Shown: positions 18,151 through 28,357, numbered from the stretch's first letter. The stretch is DNA of 64,000 nucleotides from Bacteroidota bacterium (GCA_018266755.1 JAFDZW010000005.1:1439963-1503962), one strand, 5' to 3'. Notes: generated by a model not told the origin, from the letters alone. Numbers and translations: made by a program.

Positions 18151-20700
18151 TTAGTCGATGACGAGTTTCGACGAAATCGTCCGGCCGGACGAGACGAGCA
18201 TCACAACATACGTGCCGCTTGCAAGTCCCTCCCGCGAGAAGCTGAGGACATGCGAACCTGCCGGATAATAGTTCTTGTCAAGGACTTTGACCTCCCGCCC
18301 GAGCATATCGAACATCCGCAATTCTGCGTATCCCTCGGACGGTGTGGTGAAGCGTATCGTTGCTGTCGAAGCAGACATCGGGTTCGGCGAGATTGCGTCG
18401 ATGCTCAATCCGCTGGCAGCAGTTGCAGACGTCACGCCATTGATCTGCGACATATCGAGGTAATACAACCCGCGGCCATACGTCGACGCCAACAGGTAAT
18501 TGCCTTTGATCTTCAACGATGAAGCGCGTGTATACGGCATGCCGTTCGTCAGCGGATACCAAGTTACGCCGCCATCCTCGGAATAGAGTACGCCGTTATC
18601 GCTGCCGACGAAAATGCGATTCGTCGGGGCATCGTAGGCAACCGACCAACATGGAATCCCGACAAGCTGCGTGCTCGGGGTCGTCCACGTTGCACCGCCG
18701 TCTACGCTTGCATAAAAATGTTTGAAGCTCGCGCTGGTCCCTTGAGTAACCGCCCAAACTCGGTTATGGTCGTGCGGATCGGAAGTGATCCCGGTAACAA
18801 GCTCACCGCCGGCACCGACGATCTTACTCTGCCATGTCGCACCGAAATCGGTGCTCCGATAGACCGCAATACCCGAACCGGCGAACATGTACGTCGGGTC
18901 CTGTTTGGAAAGGTGGATCGTGTACGTTTGCGTGATCGACTTATCACTATGGTGGTCGTTAAATGCATCCGCTCCACCGTTCATCGAGACCCAAATGTGG
19001 CTATTCCCGCCGTAGGCGATGACAGAACCATCGGATGAGACGTCGTACGCCGGATAAAACGGGGCGCCCTCTCCGTTACCAGGTTGATTGCCGACGTCAT
19101 CCCGATAGAGACCTGCATTTGCTTGGACAAGATTGGTCGCTCCGAACGTTTTTCCGCTGTCGAGAGACTTATAGAAGCTCGAGTAGACATACGTCGTGTA
19201 CGCGATGCTTCCGTCATCCGGCGAGATCCAGGTGCGGCCACCGTCGCCGCTGCGTGTCAGGTGATACTCGGCAGCTCCGATAGGAGCACGCAATGTCCCG
19301 TTATCCTGGCATCCACCAAGAGTGTACGTCAAGTTCTTATCGGCGTCGGCTCCGACAAATTGGAATGTCGAGATCCCGAGGTTCATATCTGTCTGCCACG
19401 AGGAGAGGTTCGTCGTCTTGGCAAGTCCGCCATCGGTACATGCCCACAACGTAGAATTGTCTGCAAAGACCAGATTGTGAATATCTGCATGGACGTAGCT
19501 GCTGCTTGTCGGTGCTGCAACCCAATCACTGATCTTCTGGTACGACTTACCGCTATTACCAACTTTGTATACATCCAATCCACCAACGAAAATCTGTGTT
19601 GGCACCGTTGGGCGTACCGCGATCGCGTTACACCATTCCTGCTGATTGCCCAATGGATTCGGCGAGCCAGATACCGTTGGGTCGAACTGACTCATCATTG
19701 TCCAGCTGACACCGGAATCCTGAGACATCCAAATTCCAAGTGTTTGACGAGTCGAGCCGTTGCCGATAGAGGCATACACGATCGACGGATCTGACGGAGC
19801 GACTGCAACCGAAATGCGGCCGAAACTGGTCTTGCTCGGTGCCGTCAGGCCTGTGGTACACTTTGTCCAAGTGTCGCCATAATCAGAAGAACGATAGATC
19901 GATCCGAAGCCCGAAAGGTACAGCCGATTGGGTGCTATTGCTGCATACGAGATCGAAAGCGCCACCACCGGTATGCTCACACTCTTCCACGTCGCTCCGC
20001 CATCCTCTGTCTTTAACAAAGCATTGGCTCCGCTACTGCCGGTCGCCACATACACTCGCTGTGGGTTTGTAGCATCGACAAGAATCTGCGAACAGTAGTA
20101 TCCTTTCGTAACGTCTACAACTTTGGTCCAGTTATTTCCACCATCGGTAGATTTATACAAACCAGCCCCATAGAGATCCTGATATCCGTCCCCCTGCGAT
20201 TCGCCAGTGCCCGCATAGACAATATCATGGTTGGTAGGGTCGATGGCGATCGAGCCGAAGTTGGTGGTTGGCAGACGATCGGAAAGATTGATCCAATTCA
20301 CCGGCCGCGCAGAAATGTCCGTCGTTTTCCATATGCCGCCGCTGGCAGCAGCGATATATACAAAGTTCGGATTTGCAGGGTCGATCGCCATTGCACGGAT
20401 ACGCCCGCTGCTGTGACCATCGGCGCTCGAACCGATGCTAACCCATGCTGCAGAATTGAGCGTCTTGAACCGTGTGCGGTTCTGTAGTTGCTGCATCGCC
20501 TCGAACGCCTTGCGCTCGATGACCGCAAGATCCTTCTCATCGCCGGCTGTCCGGATCGAATTCCAATACTGGTTACGAGCTTTCTCCAATGCCCCGTCGT
20601 CATAACGGTCATTACCCTGCTCGACTAACTCTTGTGCACGAGACACCCCAACGCTACCGATACAGAGCAGTGCTGCAAACAATAAAAAATGCTTCGTCAT
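18151..20700 (-). CDS. sialidase-like BNR/beta-propeller protein with T9SS sorting domain
   Basis: 849 residues from the ATG at 20700; GGAG lies about 12 bases upstream, whereas a GTG four codons earlier overlaps the SD region. Signal peptide MTKHFLLFAALLCIGSVGVSRA. A short TPR-like helical part (about 25-65) precedes a large two-propeller region of the sortilin/BNR type with repeats such as KSTDGGNNWTKV, KTEDGGATWKSV, RSSDYGDTWTKC, SVDGGATWTTP and SEDGGVTWYPL. The C-terminus (ISPNPMSASTATIRF...TISSKLVID) is a T9SS sorting domain. Exo-sialidase or xyloglucanase activity is possible for this fold, but no catalytic residues were identified. Confidence 0.85.
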   Translation of the reverse strand: MTKHFLLFAALLCIGSVGVSRAQELVEQGNDRYDDGALEKARNQYWNSIRTAGDEKDLAVIERKAFEAMQQLQNRTRFKTLNSAAWVSIGSSADGHSSGRIRAMAIDPANPNFVYIAAASGGIWKTTDISARPVNWINLSDRLPTTNFGSIAIDPTNHDIVYAGTGESQGDGYQDLYGAGLYKSTDGGNNWTKVVDVTKGYYCSQILVDATNPQRVYVATGSSGANALLKTEDGGATWKSVSIPVVALSISYAAIAPNRLYLSGFGSIYRSSDYGDTWTKCTTGLTAPSKTSFGRISVAVAPSDPSIVYASIGNGSTRQTLGIWMSQDSGVSWTMMSQFDPTVSGSPNPLGNQQEWCNAIAVRPTVPTQIFVGGLDVYKVGNSGKSYQKISDWVAAPTSSSYVHADIHNLVFADNSTLWACTDGGLAKTTNLSSWQTDMNLGISTFQFVGADADKNLTYTLGGCQDNGTLRAPIGAAEYHLTRSGDGGRTWISPDDGSIAYTTYVYSSFYKSLDSGKTFGATNLVQANAGLYRDDVGNQPGNGEGAPFYPAYDVSSDGSVIAYGGNSHIWVSMNGGADAFNDHHSDKSITQTYTIHLSKQDPTYMFAGSGIAVYRSTDFGATWQSKIVGAGGELVTGITSDPHDHNRVWAVTQGTSASFKHFYASVDGGATWTTPSTQLVGIPCWSVAYDAPTNRIFVGSDNGVLYSEDGGVTWYPLTNGMPYTRASSLKIKGNYLLASTYGRGLYYLDMSQINGVTSATAASGLSIDAISPNPMSASTATIRFTTPSEGYAELRMFDMLGREVKVLDKNYYPAGSHVLSFSREGLASGTYVVMLVSSGRTISSKLVID

Positions 20701-20876
20701 GAATATTTGCACTCCAAGAATGGTACAATAATACTAATACACTTTCATGGGAGATAAGTTCTAACGAGCGAATTCACGGCGAGAAGTTTTTTGGGAGCGC
20801 AGATGGGGAATTAGGGGCGCTTCGGTGAGAGAGATAACCTGTTGAATCCCTCCCATTTATAAACGCCTCTGGACAC

Positions 20877-20908
20877 CAAAGTTACAGACAACCCGGAAAA
20901 AAGAGCAA
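20877..20908 (-). promoter_or_regulatory. Bacteroidota-type promoter candidate for the BNR protein gene
   Basis: On the minus strand TAACTTTG (20877-20884) matches the TAnnTTTG -7 element, with TTG (20906-20908) 21 bases upstream as a -33 element. It lies in the 200-base gap before the gene starting at 20700. Confidence 0.4.
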
Positions 20909-20912
20909 AATT

Positions 20913-22838
20913 CTAAGAAAATAGTTTTCTGGCCGTTTGCTCGCTTCGGACAAACCCGCGGATGGATTCACGGATTCCTTCCCTTGTAAGTCCTTCATCC
21001 TTAAGTAATTCCGACGGCGCGCCGTGCTCGACGAAGTGATCGGCAAGACCAAGCATTTTTATCCGCGGAGACAACCCCTTTGCAGCGTAGAATTCCGCTA
21101 CAGCGCTTCCAAAGCCCCCCAAGACCACATTTTCCTCCAAAGTGACCACCACCGAGAAACGGTGTGCCAAGCCTTCAAGGAGTGCCTCATCGAGCGGTTT
21201 GACGAATCGTGCATTGGCAACGGCGACTGAAATCCCCTCATGAGCCAAGTCCTCAGCAGCTTTCATCGCTTCGTAGAGTAACGGACCGACCCCGACGACC
21301 ACGACGTCTGTCCCGTCGCGGAGCATCTCGCCCTGAGCGATCGCAACGGCATTGAAACCAGAGGCTGCCAGCGGGACACCAATCCCGCTTCCGCGGGGGT
21401 AGCGCAACGCAACGGGCCCCTTGCGGTACTCTGTCGCCGTATAGAGCATATCGCGCAACTCCTGCTCATCCTTTGGCACCATGATCGTCATGTTGGGGAT
21501 CAGGCGCATGTACGACAGATCGAACATCCCATGGTGGGTATGTCCGTCCGCCCCTACCAAGCCGCCACGATCCAACGCGAAGACGACGTTCAAATTTTGA
21601 ATGCAGACGTCATGGATCACCTGATCGAACGCTCGTTGCAGGAAGGTCGAGTAGATCGCGCACACCGGCGTGAACCCCTGTGTGGCCATGCCTGCGGCAA
21701 AAGTCACCGCATGCTGTTCGGCAATTCCTACATCGAAGAACCGCTCCGGCATTTCCTTCTGGAGGATATTAAGACCGGTGCCGTCCGGCATGGCAGCCGT
21801 GATGCCGACGACCTTCGGATTTTCTGCGGCGATCTCCAACAACGCGTTGCCGAACACCTTGGTATAATCCGGCGGCGCCGGTGTCGTTACCGGCTTAGCG
21901 ATTGCCGCGCCGGTTAGTTTATCGAACGCTCCGCCGGCTGCGTGGTATCGCTGGACGTGCGATTCTGCCGGGGCGTAGCCTTTGCCTTTCTCGGAAATCA
22001 CATGCAGCAGGATCGGGCCCTTCTGGTCCTTCACGAATCGAAGCATCTCGACAAGCTTCGTCACATTATGCCCATTGATGGGGCCAAAATATCGGAATCC
22101 GAGTGCTTCGAAGAGCATCCCCGGTGTAAAGGTCGCCTTCAAGCCGTCGATAAGCTTGCTGCCTGCCGTGCGAATACGGTCACCGGTGTGATCCCAGATC
22201 TTGTCCTTGATCCGGCGCAATGCCGGATTCGTGATCACATCGTTAAAATAGTTGTGTACCGACCAGACATTCGGTGCAATCGACATCCGATTGTCATTGA
22301 GAATGACGATGACATCCTTTTTAAGAAGGCCGCAATTATTGAGCGCTTCGTAGGCCATTCCGCCCGTCATTGAGCCGTCACCGATGATTGCAACGACCTT
22401 GTAATCAGCTCCATCGAAATCGCGGGCGGTGGCCATCCCGAGTGCGGCACTGATCGAGGTAGAGGCGTGCCCCGCTCCGAAGGTATCGTATTCGCTTTCG
22501 TCCATGCGAAGGAACGGAGCAAGTCCATCCTTCTTGCGGATCGTATGGAGCCGCTCTTTGCGGCCCGTCAGGATCTTGTGCGGATAGGTTTGATGCCCGA
22601 CATCCCACACGAGTTTATCGTTCGGGGTATCGAAGACATAGTGAAGCGCGACCGTCAGTTCGACGACGCCGAGCCCGGCACCAAAATGACCGCCGACCTT
22701 TGAGATCGTATCGACTAAATATTCGCGGACATCCGACGACACGGCGCGCAGTTCGGATTCCGGCATGGCCCGCAGGTCAGCAGGAACCGAGATCTTCTGT
22801 AGGTGCGGGTACTGATCGAACGATACGTCTTCTGCCAT
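20913..22838 (-). CDS. dxs: 1-deoxy-D-xylulose-5-phosphate synthase
   Basis: 641 residues, full length. It catalyses the thiamine-diphosphate-dependent condensation of pyruvate and glyceraldehyde 3-phosphate, the first step of the MEP isoprenoid pathway. Visible signatures: HYVFDTPNDKLVWDVGHQTYPHK, the TPP/Mg motif GDGSMTGGMAYEALNN, IGFRYFGPINGHN-like LGFRYFGPINGHNV, FDVGIAEQHAVTFAAG (catalytic Glu) and ALDRGGLVGADGHTHHG, then the transketolase C-domain. The start is 6 bases after the xseB stop, and the order xseA-xseB-dxs forms an operon like the exonuclease VII-isoprenoid clusters of many bacteria. Confidence 0.97.
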   Translation of the reverse strand: MAEDVSFDQYPHLQKISVPADLRAMPESELRAVSSDVREYLVDTISKVGGHFGAGLGVVELTVALHYVFDTPNDKLVWDVGHQTYPHKILTGRKERLHTIRKKDGLAPFLRMDESEYDTFGAGHASTSISAALGMATARDFDGADYKVVAIIGDGSMTGGMAYEALNNCGLLKKDVIVILNDNRMSIAPNVWSVHNYFNDVITNPALRRIKDKIWDHTGDRIRTAGSKLIDGLKATFTPGMLFEALGFRYFGPINGHNVTKLVEMLRFVKDQKGPILLHVISEKGKGYAPAESHVQRYHAAGGAFDKLTGAAIAKPVTTPAPPDYTKVFGNALLEIAAENPKVVGITAAMPDGTGLNILQKEMPERFFDVGIAEQHAVTFAAGMATQGFTPVCAIYSTFLQRAFDQVIHDVCIQNLNVVFALDRGGLVGADGHTHHGMFDLSYMRLIPNMTIMVPKDEQELRDMLYTATEYRKGPVALRYPRGSGIGVPLAASGFNAVAIAQGEMLRDGTDVVVVGVGPLLYEAMKAAEDLAHEGISVAVANARFVKPLDEALLEGLAHRFSVVVTLEENVVLGGFGSAVAEFYAAKGLSPRIKMLGLADHFVEHGAPSELLKDEGLTREGIRESIRGFVRSEQTARKLFS

Positions 22839-22844
22839 GAATTA

Positions 22845-23099
22845 CTACTCCTGTTCATCGAACGGCGAGGTCTCGAACGATGCGAGCTCCTCGTGCACTT
22901 TCGAAAGCGTCTGGACCTTCAGTTCGGCTTTTTTGAGCGTTTCTGCAAGTTTCGAGGCAAGGAGCGTCCCTTCCTCATAGAGCCGGAGCATCTCTTCGAG
23001 CGGGATGTTGCCCGATTCCAACCGTTCAACAATCTCGCCGAGATGCTCGAATTCCTTCTCAAAGCCGGCAAAATCGCTTCCGGCGCTATTCTTTGCCAT
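22845..23099 (-). CDS. xseB: exodeoxyribonuclease VII small subunit
   Basis: 84 residues with the XseB signature FEKEFEHLGEIVERLESGNIPLEEMLRLYEEG and a helical hairpin throughout. It partners XseA in degrading single-stranded DNA to oligonucleotides. It lies 6 bases before dxs and 202 bases after xseA; the gap holds a palindromic repeat (23185-23267), which probably inserted between two originally adjacent cistrons. Confidence 0.95.
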   Translation of the reverse strand: MAKNSAGSDFAGFEKEFEHLGEIVERLESGNIPLEEMLRLYEEGTLLASKLAETLKKAELKVQTLSKVHEELASFETSPFDEQE

Positions 23100-23184
23100 A
23101 GTGGTGCTAAAACAGTACGAGCCAGGGAGGGGTTCGTTACAGCCCTATTTAGTCGCGGCTCCGTTTTGAATGGTTTACGCAGCG

Positions 23185-23267
23185 GTCATTCTGAGCAAAG
23201 CGAAGAATCTCTTCGGCGTAGCCCCACTACGTTTCATCAAGGGATTCTTCGCTTCGCTCAGAATGAC
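23185..23267. repeat. TCATTCTGAGC-family palindromic repeat, two inverted arms
   Basis: Left arm GTCATTCTGAGCAAAGCGAA from 23185 and right arm ending GCGAAGCG-complement TTCGCTTCGCTCAGAATGAC at 23267, separated by about 30 bases. It lies between xseA and xseB. Related copies occur near 43.0, 43.4, 44.2, 48.6, 48.7, 48.8, 49.1, 58.3 and 60.3 kb. Confidence 0.85.
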
Positions 23268-23301
23268 GCCGGTAAACAGCGTGCAGGAGCAACTACTCCT
23301 A

Positions 23302-24552
23302 TTATATACGGCGAATCCGAATGCTTCCCCCATGGATATGGGCGGTCGCTTCTCCATCGACCGCAAGTTGCTCCGGCTGTGTTACGACAGCGCCGTCAGG
23401 GCGCTGCAGGATCGCATAGCCGCGCTCCAAGACCCCTTTCGGATCAAGAGCTCGCAGGGTCGAACGATCGCGATCCAATCGAAGGATAGCCAGTTCGACG
23501 GCACGATCGGCCTGTAGCTTGGCGCTCGAGGCCATACGTGTTACATCCGTGATACGGTCTTCGAGTGCGCGAGAAAGAACATACTTCAGACCATAGCCGG
23601 CGCTATGGGATACAAGCTCGCTGCGAAGGGACGAAAGTTGTGTGCTCGTCTGGTCTTGAATGGCAGAAGCGAACCCAGTAATGGTCCGTACAAGTTCGTT
23701 ACGGTCCGGCGTGATCAACTCCGCGGCTGCTGTCGGAGTGGGAGCTCTCAGATCGGCAACAAAATCGGCAATAGTCACATCGACTTCATGTCCGACGGCG
23801 CTAACCACAGGAATTGCCGAGGCGAATATTGCCCGAGCGACTGCTTCCTCGTTGAATGTCCATAGGTCTTCGAGCGACCCGCCTCCGCGTCCGACGATCA
23901 ATACATCCGGTCGATCGGCAGCAGGCAGACTATTGAACTCCCGAATTGCCTGCGCAACCTGCAGCTCGCTTCCGACTCCCTGTACCGCTGCCGGCCGTAA
24001 CAACACGTCTGCGATCGGATAACGCCGGCGAAGGACAGTAAGAATATCGTGGATTGCTGCACCGGTCGCACTGGTAACGATGCCGATGCGTTTCGGAAAC
24101 TTGGGCAGAAGACGCTTCCTCGATTCGTCGAACAATCCTTCTGCTTTCAGCGAGGCAAAGAGTTTTTCAAACGCAAGCTGTAAGGCACCAACCCCGACCG
24201 GTCGTACCTGAAATACATCGAGTTGGTAATTCCCTCGCGGCGGATAGACCGTCAACCTGCCTCGACACACAATGTGCTGGCCGGAAGCAATATCAAACGA
24301 GGCAGATCGCGATTTCCAAAACACGCATGAAATCTGCGCGTCCTGATCTTTGAGCGTCCAGTATCGATGCCCGGAACGATGATGGAGGAAATTCGAGATC
24401 TCGCCTTCGACGGTCACATCGAGAAATGTCGTCTCGAGGAGGTCGCGGATCTGCTTCGTAAGCCCCGCGACGGTCAACGTGATTGCACGCTCATCTTTCT
24501 GCGTGCTGACCGCGGAGGTGAATAGATCTTCTGCCGGCGGTTGCGTGATCAC
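23302..24552 (-). CDS. xseA: exodeoxyribonuclease VII large subunit
   Basis: 416 residues. An N-terminal OB fold (LTVAGLTKQIRDLLETTFLDVTVEGEISNF, HRYWTLKDQDAQISCVFWKS) is followed by the catalytic domain with KRIGIVTSATGAAIHDILTVLRRRYP, RGGGSLEDLWTFNEEAVARAI and VSAVGHEVDVTIADFVADLRAPTPTAAAE, all conserved XseA blocks. A coiled-coil segment and the short C-terminal LERGYAILQRPDG motif complete it. It forms exonuclease VII with XseB. It starts 3 bases after the stop of the upstream T9SS protein gene, so it may be read from that gene's promoter. Confidence 0.96.
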   Translation of the reverse strand: MITQPPAEDLFTSAVSTQKDERAITLTVAGLTKQIRDLLETTFLDVTVEGEISNFLHHRSGHRYWTLKDQDAQISCVFWKSRSASFDIASGQHIVCRGRLTVYPPRGNYQLDVFQVRPVGVGALQLAFEKLFASLKAEGLFDESRKRLLPKFPKRIGIVTSATGAAIHDILTVLRRRYPIADVLLRPAAVQGVGSELQVAQAIREFNSLPAADRPDVLIVGRGGGSLEDLWTFNEEAVARAIFASAIPVVSAVGHEVDVTIADFVADLRAPTPTAAAELITPDRNELVRTITGFASAIQDQTSTQLSSLRSELVSHSAGYGLKYVLSRALEDRITDVTRMASSAKLQADRAVELAILRLDRDRSTLRALDPKGVLERGYAILQRPDGAVVTQPEQLAVDGEATAHIHGGSIRIRRI

Positions 24553-24555
24553 AGC

Positions 24556-25395
24556 CTATTGGACGATCAGCCTACGGATATAGAGATTCCCGTTTTCTCG
24601 ATTACGAATAGTGACCGTATATGTCCCGGCAGGTACTGAGGAAACACTATTCGGCAGACGGTTTGCCCCTACATCGGCAAGGAGATCATACTGACGAATA
24701 ACCCGGCCGACTGCATCGATCATGCTAATAGTATACCGACCTGCTTCAGAGAGCCACACATGTGCGCCTCCGGTTGCATTGAGCACTGTCGGATAGATTG
24801 CACAGGTACTGTTGCTTTCCGTCGGTTCTACACCGAGAGTATCCTGATTGTATAGCAGTGTGATAATCGTCTGACGGTACTTGCCCAGCCGGAATGTATC
24901 CATTGGGATATTGAATTCCCCGGTCTTGGTCATATCGAGCGTTGCATGGTCAGGTTTTTCCGAAGAGGCCAGATACATATGCTTAATGATCGGCGGGATC
25001 GAGGACTGGTCCCACGATAGTTTCGCAGTAGTGGCAACATTTGCGATTAGATCGACCTCATAGCGAAGTTCAAACCCTCCGCTGGAGGGTTTCTTGCGGA
25101 CATCAATATAACAACCCGATCCAAGATTCGCCCGATTGATCGCTCGACCGCTGAATCTGCAGTCGACATCACCGAAATCATTTGACGGCACTTCGACCAT
25201 TCCTTCCGGATATTCAGGCATCGCCCATCGAGCAGGGAAATCGAACGAATCACTTGCGGTAGGATCATAGCCCATATAGAGTGGGTGTGCCCAGGGCGTA
25301 CCGTCCACTGTATATGTTAATTTCAGCTTGAACTCCTGGGCATGAGCAACGCCAGCAAGCAGGATAATTGAAAGCAGAAGAAATATTCGGCGCAT
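24556..25395 (-). CDS. small secreted protein with T9SS sorting domain
   Basis: 279 residues with signal peptide MRRIFLLLSIILLAGVAHAQ and a good Shine-Dalgarno (AGGAG about 8 bases before the ATG). The middle (about 20-195) is beta-rich and matches no domain I recognise. The last ~75 residues (LNATGGAHVWLSEAGRYTISMIDAVGRVI...GTYTVTIRNRENGNLYIRRLIVQ) form a T9SS type A sorting domain. The gene reads directly into xseA with a 3-base gap, an odd coupling of a surface protein to a nuclease operon. Confidence 0.8.
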   Translation of the reverse strand: MRRIFLLLSIILLAGVAHAQEFKLKLTYTVDGTPWAHPLYMGYDPTASDSFDFPARWAMPEYPEGMVEVPSNDFGDVDCRFSGRAINRANLGSGCYIDVRKKPSSGGFELRYEVDLIANVATTAKLSWDQSSIPPIIKHMYLASSEKPDHATLDMTKTGEFNIPMDTFRLGKYRQTIITLLYNQDTLGVEPTESNSTCAIYPTVLNATGGAHVWLSEAGRYTISMIDAVGRVIRQYDLLADVGANRLPNSVSSVPAGTYTVTIRNRENGNLYIRRLIVQ

Positions 25396-25417
25396 AAGTA
25401 TGACTCCTATAAATCAG

Positions 25418-25451
25418 AAGCGGTAGTTAGTATTACTACTAACTACCGCTT
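25418..25451 (-). terminator. long hairpin after the BACON-like T9SS gene
   Basis: A 15-bp perfect stem (25418-25432 with 25437-25451) and a four-base loop directly downstream of the gene at 25487-28357. There is only a weak T stretch after it on the minus strand, so it could act as a 3'-end processing or stabilising stem rather than a classical terminator. Confidence 0.6.
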
Positions 25452-25486
25452 CGGAAAAAGATTTCACGTAAGCTCGCGAAAGCGGC

Positions 25487-28357
25487 TTAGTGAGCGATCG
25501 TGACCTTCTGCGTCTGGCTGAAGTTGCCGGCGTGGATCGTGAAGAAGTACGTGCCTTCTGCAAGCTTCGAGCCGTCGATCTGCACCTGATGCGAACCCGC
25601 AGCAACCGTCGCATTGACGAGCTTCGAGACTTCCTGACCGAGCGCATTCGTGAGTGTGACGTTCACGAACATTTCCGTCGGGACGCTGTAGGTGAAGTTC
25701 GAGATGCTGCTTGCCGGATTCGGGTAAGCAGACTCGAGAGAGAAGCCGTTTGCGGCAACGGTCGTCGAACCCTTGAGGGCAACGATAACCGTCTTGACGC
25801 TTGCGTCGCGAATGACGACCGAGCCCTTGCCGTTGACCGAACCGATCACGTTACCCGTGAGATCGCGAACTTCGACAGTACCGTTGAGGTTCTCGAAGTT
25901 CATCGTCACAGGATAATCGGTCGACGAGATCTTCACTGCCTGCGCTTCGGAGCCAGTAACGATGTTGCCGTTGTTCGCCGTGAAGCGAGCATCGAACGAC
26001 ATGAAAGCCGGCGGCATTTCGTAGTGCGATGCCGGCTGAGCGTTCTCTGCATTACCGAAGTAGAGATCCTGAGCATTCTGAGCCGCATCGCGAACCGTTA
26101 CTTTCACGAGCTCGCTCTTGAGCTGTGCCGTCGGATCAGCAATGTTCTTGCAACCTTCGTTCGTCACGCCATGGACATTGTAGAAGCCCTCATCCGAGAC
26201 CTTTACGAAATAGCCATGACCCGGGACGATATACCCAACCGTCTGGTAGCCATGACCCGGAACGTACTCGAAGTACTCCGAAAGCGGATTCGGGTTGCTG
26301 CCAGCGACCGGCGTGAAGAAGATATAACCCTTACTCGGATCGGTGCACACCGGGGTGCTGCAACCGCCGACGCTGTTCCAACCAGCATGAATGCGGAGGT
26401 TTGAAACATTGTACGAGCGGGTACCGGCCACGAGATTGTCGTTACCAATGACCGAGCCGTAGTGGATCATATATCCACGACCGAACTCAAGCTGGTTCGC
26501 AGCCGTCCAACCTGCGTTGGATGCATACGAAAATGCAGGGCCTGTTGCGTTCGGGAAGATCGTTGCCGGCGACTGGTCCGGAGCGACAACCGGGAGCGAC
26601 ACGAAGTTCCAAGCCTGCTTCTGCAGCTCGGCGAACTGGCCCTTCGTACCACGAGTGTATTCGATAATGAAGCTCGTGATGCTCGGATCGCGGAGCACGA
26701 TGCAACGCTGACCACCAACCGGTGTTGCTTCACGCATATTGAACGAGAAGTTGCCACCGTTGAGGATATCGCGGATAACGACACGTGATCCTTCCGGAAG
26801 ATCCGTCGGATCGAGACATACCGTGATCGGGTAGCACAACGGGCCGCCGCTGCCGAAGGTCACCTTGTAGAGGATCGTCGAATCCGTCGTATTCGAACGA
26901 ATGTCGCGAAGCGTACCAAGGAAGTTCGGGTTCTGATACTCCGGATCCGCATTCGGATTGAGCGGCTCGAAGTATGCATAGCAACGCTGGGTGGTATCCG
27001 GGTTGCTCTGAGCGAGAGCGCGGTCACCGACCGTGAACTCGGTCTCACCATAGAGAAGATCGATGCCTTCCGAAGCACCGGCACCGGTACCAAACACGAG
27101 CGTACGCGTGCAGGTTGGGGTGCAGGAGTTCGTGATGTTCAAACGGATACCCGTTCCGCCAGCCTCGCTCGGTTCATCCGGACGGGCACGGACAACAAAC
27201 ATCACGCGGATACGAGCCGGCGAGTTCGATGCACCATCGCTGGTGAGAGTGACATATCCATAGTACACACCCGGCAACAAACCAGCCGGATTAGCCGTGA
27301 TCCAGAGATTAACTTCCTGTGAGGAAATTGACCCCGGATAGTCGATCTTCTGAATGAAGATCGAGTGCTGACCACCGTTCGATGACGTACCAACCGTCAA
27401 CCAATCCTGATCGGTTGTGATGGTAACGTTCGTCAAGCGGGTAGAAGCAACGGCATCACGAAGCTGAATATTGATCGACGGCGGCTGTGCGTTAGGATCC
27501 GTCGGGTCGAATACGAGCGTCGGCAACAGGTCATAGTTCTTGTTATCCTGGGTCGAGAATACCGAGAACGGACGGAATTCAAACGCCGGCTGTGCTGTGA
27601 TATAGACCGGAAGCTGACCACGCTGGTACAAGCGGTGACCCGCAAGGTTGCCACGACGCCAGTTGTTCGGATCGTACTGCGGATCGCCGAGGTGATCGGC
27701 GAACACAGCTGAATCGAGCTGCATGATCGTCGTATTGACGGTCCAGTTCGGGATAATCTTAAATCGAATGTAGAGCAACACCTGATCCGAGTCGACGGCC
27801 GGGATCGGGCTTAACGGAAGCGGAACCTCGCTCGCACCCGTCACACGGATGATACGATGGAACGGGTTTGTGGTGTCATTTGCTGATTGCTCAGTGTAGC
27901 GGAAATAGAACGGAGCAGCGAGCGTCGGGCTCGATGCTGAGCTCTTATCCGGCCCGAGGGTCACGATCGGCGAACCGTGTGCCGGGTCGTCATCAAGCAT
28001 GACAGCCTGGTTCGGGTAGTGAAGTTGGAAGGAGAAGCTACGGATCGGCACAAGGAACTGGCCGTCAACGCCCGAGATACGGGAGTTATCGTCCTTCCAC
28101 GTACCATCCTTCGTGTTCGGGTTCTTGAGCGGATCGGCGACATTATAAATGAACACCGGCACAAGGAAATACCGAGCACCACCCGGGAGTGCATCCGGGA
28201 CGAGATAGTTACCGTCCTGGTAGTAGGTCTCCTGGTTGATCGAAATGAATGGATACGGGGTATAATTGAACAACTGAGCAAAAGACGACCCAGCGCTCAG
28301 AATGACCCCCAACAGTGCTATCGCGAAGATAGCTGCAAAGCTGGTACGCTTACGCAT
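25487..28357 (-). CDS. large surface protein with BACON-like domain and T9SS sorting domain
   Basis: 956 residues from the ATG at 28357, chosen because AAGGAG sits eight bases upstream and a normal signal peptide follows (RTSFAAIFAIALLGVILSAGSSFAQ). A ~250-residue beta-rich N-terminal region (LFNYTPYPFISINQETYYQDG) precedes a BACON-like Ig domain at about 300-410 (VTITTDQDWLTVGTSSNGGQH...GYVTLTSDGAS). Later regions carry paired Cys motifs (NSCTPTCTRTLVFG; GGCSTPVCTDPSKG). The final ~85 residues are a T9SS sorting domain (AYPNPASSISNFTY...GTYFFTIHAGNFSQTQKVTIAH). BACON domains often bind glycans or mucin. Ligand unknown; no enzyme motif seen. Confidence 0.83.
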   Translation of the reverse strand: MRKRTSFAAIFAIALLGVILSAGSSFAQLFNYTPYPFISINQETYYQDGNYLVPDALPGGARYFLVPVFIYNVADPLKNPNTKDGTWKDDNSRISGVDGQFLVPIRSFSFQLHYPNQAVMLDDDPAHGSPIVTLGPDKSSASSPTLAAPFYFRYTEQSANDTTNPFHRIIRVTGASEVPLPLSPIPAVDSDQVLLYIRFKIIPNWTVNTTIMQLDSAVFADHLGDPQYDPNNWRRGNLAGHRLYQRGQLPVYITAQPAFEFRPFSVFSTQDNKNYDLLPTLVFDPTDPNAQPPSINIQLRDAVASTRLTNVTITTDQDWLTVGTSSNGGQHSIFIQKIDYPGSISSQEVNLWITANPAGLLPGVYYGYVTLTSDGASNSPARIRVMFVVRARPDEPSEAGGTGIRLNITNSCTPTCTRTLVFGTGAGASEGIDLLYGETEFTVGDRALAQSNPDTTQRCYAYFEPLNPNADPEYQNPNFLGTLRDIRSNTTDSTILYKVTFGSGGPLCYPITVCLDPTDLPEGSRVVIRDILNGGNFSFNMREATPVGGQRCIVLRDPSITSFIIEYTRGTKGQFAELQKQAWNFVSLPVVAPDQSPATIFPNATGPAFSYASNAGWTAANQLEFGRGYMIHYGSVIGNDNLVAGTRSYNVSNLRIHAGWNSVGGCSTPVCTDPSKGYIFFTPVAGSNPNPLSEYFEYVPGHGYQTVGYIVPGHGYFVKVSDEGFYNVHGVTNEGCKNIADPTAQLKSELVKVTVRDAAQNAQDLYFGNAENAQPASHYEMPPAFMSFDARFTANNGNIVTGSEAQAVKISSTDYPVTMNFENLNGTVEVRDLTGNVIGSVNGKGSVVIRDASVKTVIVALKGSTTVAANGFSLESAYPNPASSISNFTYSVPTEMFVNVTLTNALGQEVSKLVNATVAAGSHQVQIDGSKLAEGTYFFTIHAGNFSQTQKVTIAH